DNA from: Undaria pinnatifida
Taxonomy: Eukaryota > Sar > Phaeophyceae > Laminariales > Alariaceae
Assembly: GCA_012845835.1 (NCBI GenBank)
Contig: JABAKD010000108.1
Coordinates: 226,001-290,000 of the forward strand
Direction of reading: 5' to 3'
Length of the DNA: 64,000 bases
Below the pieces are notes generated by a model. That model did not search any database, was not told where the DNA came from, and saw nothing but the letters and a program-made list of their open reading frames with translations. Positions 1 to 12,090 of the stretch are shown piece by piece. Every line of letters begins with the position of its first letter. Position 1 is the first letter of the stretch. A program made the translations under genes and the position numbers.

Positions 1-2040
1 GTGCGTGTGCAGCAACGGGGCTGCACACGACGATTAGTCCGGGAGGGGACGCGGCAACGGGGCCGCGCAGAGCGACGGCGGTGAGGCCGCGGGCTCAAAC
101 AAACGGGGGGTGCGCGACAAAGGGGTCGCGCACGTTCAGGCCGGGGGAAACGCGGCAACGGGGCCGCGAAATGAAAGGGGGTGGGAGTGGGCGGCGATGG
201 GGCCGTACACGACCAAGGGGGGTGGGGAACGCGGCAACGGGGCCGCACGGGCAAAAAAAGGGGGGGGGGCGTGGGCGGCAACGGGGCCGTTCACGACCTG
301 GTCGGGGGGCGCGGCTACGGGGCCGCGCAAGAAAGGGGGGGTGTGCGGCAACGGGGCCGTACACGACCTTGTCCAGGGTGGGATGCGGCAACGGGGCCGT
401 TCACGACCTGGTCGGGGGGCGCGGCTACGGGGCCGCGCAAGAAAGGGGGGGTAGGGGCCGTTCACGACCTTGTCCGGGGTGGGATGCGGCAACGGGGCCG
501 TTCACGACCTGGTCGGGGGGCGCGGCTACGGGGCCGCGCAAGAAGGGGGGGTGTGCGGCAACGGGGCCGTACACGACCTGGTCGGGGGTGGGATGCGGCA
601 ACGGGGCCGTGAAAGAAAGGGGGAGTGTGCGGCAACGGGGCCGTACACGACCTTGTCGGGAGTGGGATGCGGCAACGGGGCCGTGCAAGAAAGGGGGGGT
701 TTGCGGCAACGGAGCCGTACACGACCTTGTCCGGGGTGGGATGCGGCAACGGGGCCGTTCACGACCTGGTCGGGGGGCGCGGCTACGGGGCCGCACAAGA
801 AAGGGGGGTTGTGCGGCAACGGGGCCGTACACGACCTTGTCCGGGGTGGGATGCGGCAACGGGGCCGTACACGACCTTGTCGGGGGTGGGATGCGGCAAC
901 GGGGCCGTGCAAGAAAGGGGAAGGCGTGCGACAACGGGGTCACGCACGAGCAGGTAGGGTGGGGACACGGCAACGGGGCCGAGCAAAAGGGGGGGGGGGG
1001 GGGGGGGGGGGCAACGGGCCGTACACGACAAAATGGGGGAAGGAACGCGGAAACGGGGCCGCGTAAACTAGGGGGGGGGGGAAGGGGCGGCAACGGGACT
1101 GTACACGACCTGGTCGGGGTTTTGACGCGGCGGCGGGGCCGCTCAAGAAGGGGTGAAAGGTGTGCGGCAGCGTGGCCGTAATTCACCAGGATGGGGGGGG
1201 GGCGGGGGGGCAACGGGGCCGCGCAAAGAAGGGGGGGGGGCGGGGGGGGGGGGTAGGGGCTGCAACAGGGTCGTACACGAATAAGCCGCCCGGGGGCGTG
1301 AACGTGGCATCGTGGGAGGGAAGGGGGGTGCAACAACGGGGTCGTAGACGACCAGGCACGGGAGATAATGCGGCAAGGAGGCCGCACAAATGAAGGGGGG
1401 GTGGGGGTGCAGTAACGGGGCTGTACACAACCAGACTTGGGGGGGGGCGCGAAAAGGGGACCGCGCAAACAGGGGGGGGGGGGGGGGGAGGGGGGGGGCA
1501 ACGGGGTCGACTTTGCCGGGGGGCGGGAGCACGACCTGGTCACGGAGGGGACGCAGCAACGGGGCCGCGCAAAAAGGAGGGAGAGGTGTGCGGCAGCGGG
1601 GCCATACACGACCTTGTCGGGGGTAAGACGTGACAAGGGGGCCGCGCAAGAAAGGGGGGGATACATGCGGCAACGGGGCCGTTCACGACCTGGTCAACGG
1701 GCGTGGCAACGGAGACGCGCAAGAAGTCGGGGAGGTGCGCGGCAACGGGGCCGTACACGAGCTTGTCGAGGGTGGGATGCGGCAATGGGGCCGCGCAAGA
1801 AGGGGGAAAAGGCGTGCGACAACGGGGTCATCACGACCAGGCGGGGGGGGGGGCACGGCAAAGGGGCCGCGCAAACAAAGGGGGTGTGGGGGGGGGTGCG
1901 GCAACGGCCTGTACACGACCAAGCGGGGGAAGGAACGCGGAAACGGGGCCGCGTAAACTAGGAAGGGGGGGGCGGCAGCCGGGCCGTACACGACCGGGTC
2001 GGGGGGGGAGGACGCGGCAAGGGGCCGCGCAAGGAGGGGG
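1..2040. repeat. G-rich minisatellite / higher-order repeat array
   Basis: The array runs in from the window edge. It consists of variants of a motif of roughly 30 bp built from CGGCAACGGGGCCG followed by TACACGACC or TTCACGACC and a G run. Blocks combine into higher-order repeats; one block of about 110 bp recurs near 309, 419 and 529. G runs of 7 to 20 are common, for example 989-1010. TA-containing stops are rare, so several frames on both strands stay open for hundreds of codons, including 413 codons on the minus strand at 425-1666. The predicted peptides simply repeat the DNA motif, so I do not call a gene. Confidence 0.9.
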
Positions 2041-3885
2041 AGGAGGTGTGCGGCAGTGTGGCCGTACACGACCAGGGGGGGACGGGGACGCGGCAACGGG
2101 GCCGTACACGACACGGCAGGGGGGGAATGTGACAACGAACCGCGCAAGAAGGGGACGAGGGGGGGGGTGCGGAAACTGGGACGTACACGACCAGACGAGG
2201 GGAGAACGCGGCAGAGGGGCCACACAGAACGGGGAACGACGAGGCAAAGAGAAGGGGGCTGAGGGGCGACGAGAGAGAACGGCCAGGACGGGGAAAGGGC
2301 GGAGAAAGGGGTCGCGCAAAGAGAAAGGGGGGGAGTGAGCGGCAACGGGACCGCACACGCTCATGGAAGGTGAGCCTGCGGCAACGGGGCCGAAGGGGTG
2401 AGGCGTGGAAAAGGAGCCATTTGGGAGAGAGGAGGGAAAGAGCGCAGCAACGGAACCGCGCACGAGCTGCATAAGGCAGAACGGGAGGTGCCCCTACTGT
2501 GGAGGGGTGCTATGGAGCGCCTGGGGAAGACAGGGGGAAGACGCAGATGAAAGGAGATCGACGGTTGGGGGTCGTGGCTGGTGTGGGGCGAGAGATGTGG
2601 ATAAATATAGGAGTGGGCTTGGGGAAGGTGGGGTGGGCGTTGGGAAGGGAGGGGGAAGAGGTGTGCGGCAGTGTGGCCGTACACGACCAGGGGGGGACGG
2701 GGACGCGGCAACGGGGCCGTACACGACACGGCAGGGGGGGAATGTGACAACGAACCGCGCAAGAAGGGGACGAGGGGGGGGGTGCGGAAACTGGGACGTA
2801 CACGACCAGACGAGGGGAGAACGCGGCAGAGAGGCCACACAGAACGGGGAACGACGAGGCAAAGAGAAGGGGGCTGAGGGGCGACGAGAGAGAACGGCCA
2901 GGACGGGGAAAGGGCGGAGAAAGGGGTCGCGCAAATAGAAAGGGGGGGAGTGAGCGGCAACGGGACCGCACACGCTCATGGAAGGTGAGCCTGCGGCAAC
3001 GGGGCCGAAGGGGTGAGGCGTGGAAAGGGAGCCATTTGGGAGAGAGGAGGGAAAGAGCGCAGCAACGGAACCGCGCACGAGCTGCATAAGGCAGAACGGG
3101 AGGTGCCCCTACTGTGGAGGGGTGCTATGGAGCGCCTGGGGAAGACAGGGGGAAGACGCAGATGAAAGGAGATCGACGGTTGGGGGTCGTGGCTGGTGTG
3201 GGGGGAGAGATGTGGATAAATATAGGAGTGGGCTTGGGGAAGGTGGGGTGGGCGTTGGGAAGGGAGGGGGAGGAGGTGTGCGGCAGTGTGGCCGTACACG
3301 ACCAGGGGGGGACGGGGACGCGGCAACGGGGCCGTACACGACACGGCAGGGGGGGAATGTGACAACGAACCGCGCAAGAAGGGGACGAGGGGGGGGGTGC
3401 GGAAACTGGGACGTACACGACCAGACGAGGGGAGAACGCGGCAGAGGGGCCACGCAGAACGGGGAACGACGAGGCAAAGAGAAGGGGGCTGAGGGGCGAC
3501 GAGAGAGAACGGCCAGGACGGGGAAAGGGCGGAGAAAGGGGTCGCGCAAAGAGAAAGGGGGGGAGTGAGCGGCAACGGGACCGCACACGCTCATGGAAGG
3601 TGAGCCTGCGGCAACGGGGCCGAAGGGGTGAGGCGTGGAAAGGGAGCCATTTGGGAGAGAGGAGGGAAAGAGCGCAGCAACGGAACCGCGCACGAGCTGC
3701 ATAAGGCAGAACGGGAGGTGCCCCTACTGTGGAGGGGTGCTATGGAGCGCCTGGGGAAGACAGGGGGAAGACGCAGATGAAAGGAGATCGACGATTGGGG
3801 GTCGTGGCTGGTGTGGGGGGAGAGATGTGGATAAATATAGGAGTGGGCTTGGGGAAGGTGGGGTGGGCGTTGGGAAGGGTGCCGT
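2041..3885. repeat. Three tandem 615-bp units
   Basis: Copies lie at 2041-2655, 2656-3270 and 3271-3885. The motif GTGTGCGGCAGTGTGG recurs at 2046, 2661 and 3276, exactly 615 bp apart, and copies differ by only a few bases. Each unit starts with the G-rich minisatellite motif and continues into non-minisatellite sequence with a short AT patch (GTGGATAAATATAGG). The third copy passes directly into the tyrosine-recombinase remnant, so the triplication lies upstream of, and may have amplified, the 5' end of that element. Confidence 0.93.
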
Positions 3886-3954
3886 GGCTTCTGCAGCTGA
3901 GCAAGCTGCATCTGAATGGGCGACAGAAAGGGGGGAGAGGGGGGGACGGTTCGT

Positions 3955-5180
3955 GACGCGGTTCAAGATGGACCTAGCGGAGTTGGGGGAAGAGGTGGGG
4001 ACGCAAGCGCTAAGGATGAAGAGGAGGGTGAACACGTGGCCGACGGCGGAAGAGGCCGGGCCTCTACCAGTACCGGAGTTCAAAGCAACGCGGGCGTGGC
4101 TGGACATGGCGCCCCTATACATGGATGGGGGGGTGCGAGGGAGGGCTGGGGGAGGGAGAAAGGGGGGGGGGGGGGGAGGGAAGAGGGCAACCGGCGGGGG
4201 CAAGCGGGGCGGGGGGGAGGGGTGTAGGAGGAGAATGCAAAGGAGTGGCGGTTCACTTTATCACGAGCAGTGGGGCGGCTGTCTCTGCCGCTGCAGCACT
4301 TCAGGATTCAGGGATTGAAGAAAGGAATCAGGAGGGCGCATGCGGAGGCGAGGAACCAGGCACGGGTAAGGAGGCCGCTGACGTGGGAGATGATCAGAGT
4401 GTTGGAGGAGAGTATCGGCGCGTGGGGGGTAGGGGGGAGGATCGTGGGGATCGAGCTGGCACTGACGTATCAGCTGCTGCTGAAGGCCTCGGAAGTATTC
4501 GCGGAGGAAGAGGAAAGGTGCATGAGGTTTACTGCTTGAGTCGGGGGGATGTGGCTTTCTTCGAGAAAGGGGCGCAGCTGGGACCGGGAGGGAAGGAAGC
4601 CGCGGATACGGTGGGGGTCCGTTTCAAGGGGGAAGAAGGGAGACCAGGGGAGACAAGGCGCGGTAGCCGTGAGAACTAAAGGATCTGGGGGGGGTCGGGG
4701 GGGGGGTGGAAGGGAACGTAGTGGATCTGATGGCGGAGCTAGTAGGCTACTACGCGAGGACGGTTCCGGGGGGGGGGGAACGCCCCGCCGATGACATACA
4801 GTAGCGGGGGAAGATGGAAGGTATGGACGAAAGGGCAAGCGATGATTTGCTTAAGGAGCGGGCTGGAGAGAGTGGGGAGGAAATGGAAGAAGCAAGGGAA
4901 GGGGGCAGTGGGAGAGCTGGTTCCACAGGAATTCGCGCTGCACTCCCGAAGGATAGGGGGAGCGACAAGGCTGGCGGAGATAGGAACATAGCCGTGGGTG
5001 ATCAAGATAGAAGGAAGGTTGGCGGCGCAGGCATTCATGGGGTACGTGAGATCGAATATGGAATACCCCCTTTGGGTGTCAAGGATATCGGTAGGGAGGT
5101 CAGGAGCGCCGGGCAGATAGCCGGGGCAAGGGACGAGATGGGGGGGGGCAGGGCGGGGGTGAGGGTAGAATAGCGTAGGC
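3955..5180 (+). pseudogene. Tyrosine recombinase (Crypton/DIRS-Ngaro type), frameshifted remnant
   Basis: Several consecutive plus-strand frames together resemble a tyrosine-recombinase (phage-integrase-fold) protein. The piece at 4270-4539 contains LPLQHFRIQGLKKGIRRAHA and RRPLTWEMI, followed by a helical segment (ALTYQLLLKASEVFAEEE). A shifted frame near 4520-4680 continues with VYCLSRGDVAFFEKGAQLG. The piece at 4791-4991 has FALHSRRIGGATRLAEIGT, which matches the catalytic H-x-x-R box. The next frame (4993-5110) reads PWVIKIEGR then AFMGYVRSN, placing the nucleophilic tyrosine. At least four frameshifts and G-run indels separate the parts, so it is not translatable. Family knowledge: such recombinases mobilise Cryptons and DIRS/Ngaro retroelements. 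No adjacent RT decides between them. Confidence 0.75.
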
Positions 5181-5206
5181 GCGGGCGTAGAACGCGGCTT
5201 CCGAAT

Positions 5207-6065
5207 GGGCTTCTGGTTGTTGAGGTTATCTGTCGGGAAGGGGGGCAGGTCAGCCGCGTACAATAGCCGGGAGAGGGAGCGGGGGAGGGAGAGGGGGGCA
5301 AGGAAAACCGGACGAGGGTGAGCCGTCAGTTTCCACCCCCCCGCCCTCCCCCGCGGGGCGGGGGAACACCATGATAATAATGAACACGCACATTTTCGTG
5401 AAGAGGGGAGCAAAATGTAAGAATGTCGGAACAGTCTGGAGTTTGGCGGAACGAAGAGGAAATATCGGAGAACCGGGTAGCATAGGGGGGGCGGGGTGGT
5501 TCCAGGGGAAGGAATAGCGGAAAATAGGAGGACCTCAGCAGCAACAACGTAGCACACCAGCAGCACACCAGCAGCGAGTATCGGACACAACAACCGGTAG
5601 AGGAAGAAGGGAGTAGCGCCCACGCAGCAGCGACAGCAGCAGCAGTAGCAGTAGGGAGAACACGTCGGCAGGAGCATAGGGGTAGAGAGGTGGCACGGGG
5701 AGACACCAATAGCAATCTCCCACCCTCCCACCCGATTGCTTCACGAGCAGGAGGGCTAAAGCGGAGGGAGGGGGAGGAGGGGCGAGAGGAGGGAAGGAAG
5801 GAAGGGCATGGATTGATTCCTTCATCTTCCGGTGTGTGCGTGCCTTCGCGGGGGGGGGGCTTCTGGTTGTTGAGGTTATCTGTCGGGAAGGGGGGCAGGT
5901 CAGCCGCGTACAATAGCCGGGAGAGGGAGCGGGGGAGGGAGAGGGGGGCAAGGAAAACCGGACGAGGGTGAGCCGTCAGTTTCCACCCCCCCCACCCTCC
6001 CCCGCGGGGCGGGGGAACACCATGATAATAATGAACACGCATATTTTCGTGAAGAGGAGACCAAA
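5207..6065. repeat. About 209-bp direct repeat pair flanking a 440-bp CAG-rich spacer
   Basis: The segment 5207-5415 recurs at 5857-6065 with an offset of 650 bp and almost no differences. Both copies start at GGGCTTCTGGTTGTTGAGG and end near CGTGAAGAGG. The spacer holds imperfect AGCAGC/AACA repeats at 5528-5650. The pair lies just downstream of the tyrosine-recombinase remnant. Ngaro/DIRS elements carry split direct repeats at their 3' side, so this could be that terminus, but a simple local duplication explains it equally well. Confidence 0.8.
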
Positions 6066-6169
6066 GTATACATTTTCAAAAAATAAGACCCCTCCCAATT
6101 AAAAACTCACCGACATATCATAGTATATTGCAAGTACCAACAACGCAGCATGTAAATATGAGTATTGAC

Positions 6170-6270
6170 CCGAACTTCGTCTAACTCACAGCTGACGTTC
6201 TGAAAATATTCTTGTATAATCTTCGATCTCACAGCTGGAGGAGTGTATACTGCGTATATATTTTTATGAC
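6170..6270 (+). repeat. Dispersed repeat family A, 3'-end variant
   Basis: It contains two TCACAGCTG motifs about 60 bp apart and ends GAGTGTATACTGCG then ATATTTTTATG. It matches the 3' end of family A (full-length copies at 7956-8373 and 14303-14660) and is closest to the variant at 37668-37745. Confidence 0.6.
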
Positions 6271-6310
6271 ATATTCGGGCTAAACTTCCACACACCCTTA
6301 GCAACCCTTC

Positions 6311-6454
6311 CTTGTTGTTGTTGTTGATTGTTGTTGTTGTTGATTGTTGTTGTTGTTGATTGTTGTTGATGTTGATTGTTGTTGTTATTGTTGTTATTGT
6401 TGTTAGTGTTGTTTTTGTTGTTGTTGTTGTTGTTGTTTGTTGTTGTTGTTGTTT

Positions 6455-6500
<46 letters not shown>

Positions 6501-6515
6501 GGTTGTTGTGGTTGT
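6311..6515. repeat. (GTT)n microsatellite with GATT interruptions
   Basis: About 200 bp of nearly uninterrupted TTG/GTT trinucleotides with a few ATTG and TTTTG interruptions. Frames through it encode poly-Leu/Val on the plus strand and poly-Asn/Thr on the minus strand. There is no gene signal, so I treat it as simple sequence. Confidence 0.95.
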
Positions 6516-7955
6516 TCTCTCGCATACTAATCGATTCCTGTATATGATATTCATAACAATTTCACTTTTTTACTTCTTTTCTTCTGCAACTATTAACTCG
6601 CTGATAATACCTACGAATACAACGAATATATCATAGTTGTTGTCGCACATTAACGTTTGTGAAAATTTCGTGGTCACTCAAAAGTGCTGGAGCCCTAGGA
6701 AGATCCGAACCCCCAAGTGAAATCAAAATTCGTCCGAGAAATACTGCGCCTTCCCACTTAAACACCCGATACGAGGAAGGCACATAAGTGAAATGATCCA
6801 ATGTGCAAACTGGACTCACATGGCCGCGGGTATCCACTTAACTACAAAATGGACAGCATACAATTCCCCCGTTCCCACAACTAACCAACTTGCGGCTACA
6901 AACTACAGCGGTTGGGCTGCCTGCACCGTGCGAACGGCACGGTAATCGTGAGCACAGACGAACGCGCCTGCTGTCTGGAGTGCTGTCAGAGTTACGACCC
7001 GCGGGCATGCAGTGAAAAAAGAGCAATCGAACAAAAAGCCACCATACAAACATCAATGATCGCCCCGCTTTCCCGAGTTACCTGACAGGTTGCAGCGCAG
7101 CTACGATGCCCGTGCGTGAAAATTGCCGGTGGTCGTTCCCCATGAAAAAAGGGTATAAAACTCAGTGCCGTGAGTAACATGTTGCACACTTTGGGAACGA
7201 CCCTGCTCAGTCTCGTGTGCTGGCGAGTGGTGGCACAGATCGCCTCTACGCGTTTTTGTAACAAAATTATAGTTTTTTTACCTAAACAAATTGCAAAAAT
7301 CTTGCAAGACCAGTTTTTCCACCGGGGTAAAATGGTATGTTTTTTCTATAGATAATTTCGAGAAAAAACGAAAATTTCGGTAGAAACCGAACTAATATTA
7401 TAATACAAGATTAGCTTCGTTACGAATGACCTTTTTTTTTCCCCCCGCATTATAGTAGATCGGCAGCAGCAACAGTTAGTGCTAACGTAGCAGTACCATT
7501 GCAGATTGGCAGGACCAAAAATAAAATATGAAGGCAGGCGACAGAATCAGTCTACCGCCATCATTCCGCGCCACCGTACGATACAGCAGAATACTCCTAG
7601 GTTTTTGATCCCGATCCGCGACGCTGATAAGTCAATTCGAGGGTTAGGTCTGTATGGATGGCGGGGAAATAGCCGGGGCAGAGGGACAAAGAAGCAGTGA
7701 AAGTCCCACCACACGCGCATGACGGTCGACCCTGTTGACCCACACATGCATCCGATGACGTCCGCCATCCGCCTCGCGAGTTCGTGCACCGCATTATGTT
7801 GAAATCCACGCAAGAAGAAGACGCCACCACTCGAACTTGGTAGTCAAGAACCTGTTGAGCACACTTGAGGTCCTCCGAAAATACCCGGTAATACCACGCG
7901 TGCAGCAAACCCCTGCACCTATTCGACCTATTTAGTTGCTTGAAACCTTTTGGCC
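6516..7955. other. No gene recognised
   Basis: AT-moderate intergenic sequence with only short random frames. It contains the left arm (7549-7635) of an inverted repeat pair. A T/C homopolymer tract lies near 7431-7446 and a C-rich tract starts at 7956. A tRNA B-box-like string near 6690-6710 is too weak to call. Confidence 0.6.
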
Positions 7956-9090
7956 GCCCCCCCCCCGTCTCCCTCCCCCCGTCCCCCCCTTACCCACCCC
8001 CTCAACCACTCCGCCCTCTCCTCACTGATTGTACGACTTACGGGATGTACGTGATAAACTACCCTCCCCTCACTAGTTATACAACTTACAGGATACACTT
8101 GATAAGCTGATGCATTTCCTTCCACAGCTGTCAGATTTTGTCCCCTCAAAAACGTGTTTTATGGTTTCCGCGTACAGACTGCCTATCATAACCCTGTTGA
8201 CCCTGATAGCTACACTGTAGTTGCAAGGGGAGTCGCCGACCTATATCCTTAGACTAAAATGAGGACACACAACCCGTAATACGCGCGATCGGAGTATCAC
8301 ACACAGTTTGCAAAGATGAGTTTCGACAAAATATTTGATCTCACAGCTGGAGTTTATTTTTATTTTTATATTAATACACTACCCATACCCTAAACCCTAT
8401 TGAGCAAAAAAAGCAAAAAAAATGGTGGCGCCATCTTTCTGGTTGTGTACACTGTTGGTTATGTACGAAACATCGGCTTTCGACTATTATGAAAATGTGG
8501 ACCTTGAAAACATTGGGAGTATATTACATGTAGTCTAGTCTTGTACGTCGCCTTCTACATGTATTCTTGTAGCCATGTGCAGTCGGTCTACCCACACAGA
8601 CATGGTGCAGGGCAGGTTTGTTTTAGCCTGAGGTACAAGGGGTATGGATGCATGCTCCGACTTAGAAGCGTTTTGCCGAGGCGAGGGAGGTGGGTTGTTG
8701 AGTGTCCAAAACGTGAGATTCCTTGGGGGTAGGTATATCCATATCTCCGAAGGGATCTGCAAAATGAACGAATATGAAAGCGCGTCGTTCTATGGATGCA
8801 TAGTCTAATGTTGTGCTCATGGTTGAGATTCGGTCAGATATTGGAAGGCTATGGGCCGTGAAAAGCTAGGGGCAAAGTCGGTCCGCATGGTGTATTCTGC
8901 GACAGAAAGCTATATGGATCACGTCAGGAAACGACTACGGCCAAGCTGAGAAGCCGCGGCACGATGTGCCGTGAGGAGTTAGTGTCAAAAACCGGTACGA
9001 GGCTGGGTTGACCAAGTCAGCGTCGCGGATCGGGGTCAAAAACCTATGTGTATTCTACTGTGCCGCACGGTGGCGCGGAATGGCGGTGGT
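7549..9090. repeat. Inverted repeat pair (arms 7549-7635 and 9012-9090)
   Basis: About 80 bp at 7549-7635 is the reverse complement of 9012-9090, with scattered mismatches. The shared core reads TTCCGCGCCACCGTACG then TTTTTGATCCCGATCCGCGACGCTGA in the left arm. The 1.4 kb between the arms includes a family A copy. The arms may be two copies of another dispersed repeat or the ends of a larger foldback element. No target duplication was recognised. Confidence 0.7.
7956..8373 (+). mobile_element. Dispersed repeat family A, longest plus-strand copy
   Basis: A C-rich head (7956-8016) is followed by a unique-looking body containing TGTTGACCCTGATAGC and ACCCGTAATACGCGCGATCG, ending TCACAGCTGGAGTTTATTTT plus an ATTTTTATA tail. 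The same order occurs in reverse at 14660-14303. Shorter copies (16939-17130, 16702-16775, 15765-15838) keep the same 3' end but start at different internal points. This pattern is typical of 5'-truncated non-LTR retroposition. No ORF is present, so it is probably a SINE or the tail of an unseen LINE. Confidence 0.7.
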
Positions 9091-10198
9091 ATTCTGCTTC
9101 CTGTTGTGTGCTCATTAGTCTAGATAATTATTCCAGTACTCTGCAGTACTGCTGTAGTACTGCCAGTAGTAACATACACCCATTGTTGTGGCTGTCACGG
9201 AATGCGAGTAGGGGAAGGAGTGACCTTCATTTCAACCCAGCACGACCGCCAACATCACCAAGCGGCCAACATCAATAAAACCCGGGGTCATACTCTCCGC
9301 CCCACTCTCATCACATCAAATGCGTCAACAACAAACTAATTGCCCTGACAAGAGGAGTGATGCCACAGCAAATTGACGACATGCGTGGCGCACAAGGAAG
9401 CCACCTTCTTGACACCACCGGGCGGAAAACACTACACGGCGGCGAGCTGTTTTCGCCGGTGCGAGCACAGGAGGTGAGTGATATAGCACAAGCGCGATCG
9501 AAGTGTCACCCATTGCGTGCAAAGATGCGATTCGAGTTTGGATGGAATGCTCGATTGTCCTCGCGCCCCCGCCCGACCGCAACAAACACTAGGCAACTAG
9601 GTACCTTTTATGCCCAGAGTTTTACACCTGGTAAACGTTTTATATACACAGCAGTCAAACGCTTTGTTGGCTACCTGGTACCGGGTATGTGTTTGTCTAG
9701 CGTAGCAACACCTTATCTGAGTCCGCTTGCTCGGCAAGACGACCGCCGCAAGAGTAGTTGATTACACTATTGAATTTGTTCAATTCGTCTATATATGAGG
9801 CCCTCCGTGTAAGGCTAACTGGGCGCAGTGAACATTTTTGGATGCCCTAAAAGCTTACAGACGGTGTCGACCAAGAAGCGCTAATATCGTACTTATCTCA
9901 ATATGAAAAATACACTTCGTACGCTGACTCCCGATTTCACTTTAAAACGTTTCTGGTGGAGGCATGAATTGCGTCAGCTGTGATATATGCGTGTACCACC
10001 TTTGGTTTGTTTGTGTTCTTTCCCTTGGGGTATCCCTCAGCTCCAGAGTGACTGGAGCCTGTCTTGTGACCACGGACTTAACTATGCGAGTTAATGTGAG
10101 AACAACAACAAAACAACAACGCGTCCCGGCCGCCATGCCAATTTCCACCTCAAAAACCGCAAAACTGCTCTGCGAAAATCCATTTTGCTCTCGCGGCT
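8374..10198. other. No gene recognised
   Basis: It holds the right arm of the inverted repeat (9012-9090) and a short AGTACTGCAGTACTGC-type palindromic cluster at 9132-9165. The sequence 8378-8405 includes CCCTAAACCCT once only, which is not enough to call a telomeric tract. Frames up to 134 codons (9357-9761) show no recognisable domain or repeat structure. Confidence 0.55.
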
Positions 10199-10330
10199 GG
10201 CTCTAAGCCAGACCAGCTCGTAGTGTAGTAATAGGTTGCTGGTCGCCCCGGTGGCGTATCAGGTTATCCTCGAGACTGGTACAGGTCAGTTTCGTGAGTT
10301 CGAGCCCCGCCGAGGGCATACTCGTATAAA
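10199..10330 (+). repeat. tRNA-derived SINE-like sequence
   Basis: A box-A-like GGTGGCGTATCAGG at about 10250 is followed roughly 50 bp later by a box-B-like GAGTTCGAGCCCC at about 10300. This is the internal RNA polymerase III promoter layout of tRNA-derived SINEs. The head is repeated in reverse at 21013-21075 (CAGTGGCGTGTCAGG on the minus strand followed by TTATCCTCGA), which shows it is dispersed. It does not fold into a convincing full tRNA. Confidence 0.5.
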
Positions 10331-11548
10331 TTCGTTGGGACTTTTTCTTGCGCACAAATTATCTTGCGGAAAGCGCGAGAGCGTGAGGTAGCAACACTCG
10401 ATGAAAAATCGACGAGCAGCGGGATTTGTAATTGAGTGTCGGTATATCTGGCAATAGATTCGGTAAGATCGCCCGCAGAGTCGTGGTCTGTTGGCCACAA
10501 CAAGAAGATTCTCTCAAACGGAATATTCTTACGATATTAGAGAAGACAACCCGTAGAATCTAGCTACGAAGCTTATACCACAAAAGCGTTCTCGGTAATG
10601 GAACGTGCCTCCTCTGGACAAGGTAGGTAGAAGTGAACGCGTTAACCCCTTTACAACTAGAAACCCGTTTTTAGGGACAAAATTACTTGGATTGAGTATA
10701 GGGAGGGGTTAGGGGGCTCTAACGAGGTTAAGCGCTCATGGGAATATAGAACACCTTGGAGAACGTTCCTTGTACGTTGCATATGTAAATGTCCAGAAGA
10801 GCGCACAGCAGCAATGCTGGAGGGTGAAGGGAACTCTGTGAGCCTCACCCCACCCCCATGCTCTCACTCCTTCTCCTTTCCTGTCAACTCGAGCTTCCCA
10901 TAGCTCATCGCCAATAATAATAAGAAATCGACAAAGAAGAACCGGTGCTGTCTCCATACGAAGATGATACCCCCGCGTCCTTTCTCTCTCACCTTCCGGC
11001 ATCACGACTCCTTCACAGATTGGCGTCGTCGGCAGGACATAATGCTGAACAACACGATAAAAATTGAAGGCAAGAACCGGGGGTGGGAAGGAACGACTTT
11101 TTCTTTTTTGTATCCTCCGGCGGATGGGGAAAAATCAAGCTTGAGCTCACCACACGTCCACGTATTTTTATACGCGTCGTGTAACGATGAACTCAGTTGC
11201 TTTCGCAACCCAACGCTACCTCTGACCAAGGCTTGTCAAGAAGCTGGAAAGTAGAAGTGTGAAATATCATTGAGAAAAAAATAAAAAAAAAGAGTGACAC
11301 GAAAACATTTTTTTATTTTTCGTTCCAGCTTGAACACCTCGGAAAATGCGCTTCGAATAACGTCTCAAATTTCCAGGTCAAAGTTCGTAAAATTACGCTG
11401 CAAAAACCAGATTTTGTGTCTCGCATCTCGTAGTATCTTATTTTTTGGAGAGGATATCTTACGCGCCATATCTCTTGATAGAGAAGGAATTAAGTGATGA
11501 GACGGGTATCGATCGTTTCCCCATGCCCAAGAAACACTCACTCCCATC
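10331..11548. other. No gene recognised
   Basis: Only short frames, the longest 96 codons at 10964-11254, with no recognisable domains. A-rich runs occur at 11273-11295. Confidence 0.5.
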
Positions 11549-11676
11549 CCGCGTATTACGGGTTGTGTGTCCTCACTAAGAATATAGGTCGGCGACTCTC
11601 CTTGGAACTACAGTGTAGCTATCAGGGTCAACAGGGTGATGTTGGTCAGATTTTCGGAAGACTCCACAAGAAGACG
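11549..11676 (-). repeat. Dispersed repeat family A, internal fragment
   Basis: Reverse-oriented match to the middle of family A: ATTACGGGTTGTGTGTCCTC, then TAGGTCGGCGACTC and CAGGGTCAACAGGGT. Both the 3' tail and the 5' head are missing. Confidence 0.75.
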
Positions 11677-12090
11677 TCACCTGTGTGGAAACACTTCTCG
11701 AAGTTTGAGCCGACACAGGGCTAAAAACAACACGTGAGTGCACGGTAGCAGCGAAGTTTCCTGCCAAACATGATATATATCGTCGTCCCACCGTGATCAA
11801 ATATACCTTCCCGTCCCAGCGAAAATTATTCGAACAGCTTTCAAAGATCAGTTTCGACTATAAATAGGCGTTGAAAAAATATATTTTATCTACTGCTGTC
11901 CAGTATTAATAGTAGGTCTTTTATTTCTGAAGTACAAGGGCGCACAAAAAAATGTTTTCGATACCTACGTGCACCAAAACGTTTTTTCCGCCCCTCCAGA
12001 GGGCGGGGGAGGGTACGAAGACCCCACCCCCCCCCCCATTACGCCACATAATTTCGTATGCAAACAACCCCTATACTAAATCATACTCCG

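Noticed and set aside
425-1666. 413-codon minus-strand frame and similar long frames on both strands at 81-2472
   Set aside because: They translate the G-rich minisatellite into repeated peptides in every frame; openness comes from low TA content, not coding selection.
6264-6636. Poly-Asn/Thr and poly-Leu/Val frames
   Set aside because: Pure translation of the (GTT)n microsatellite.
8378-8405. CCCTAAACCCT telomere-like string
   Set aside because: Fewer than two repeat units in intergenic DNA; no array.
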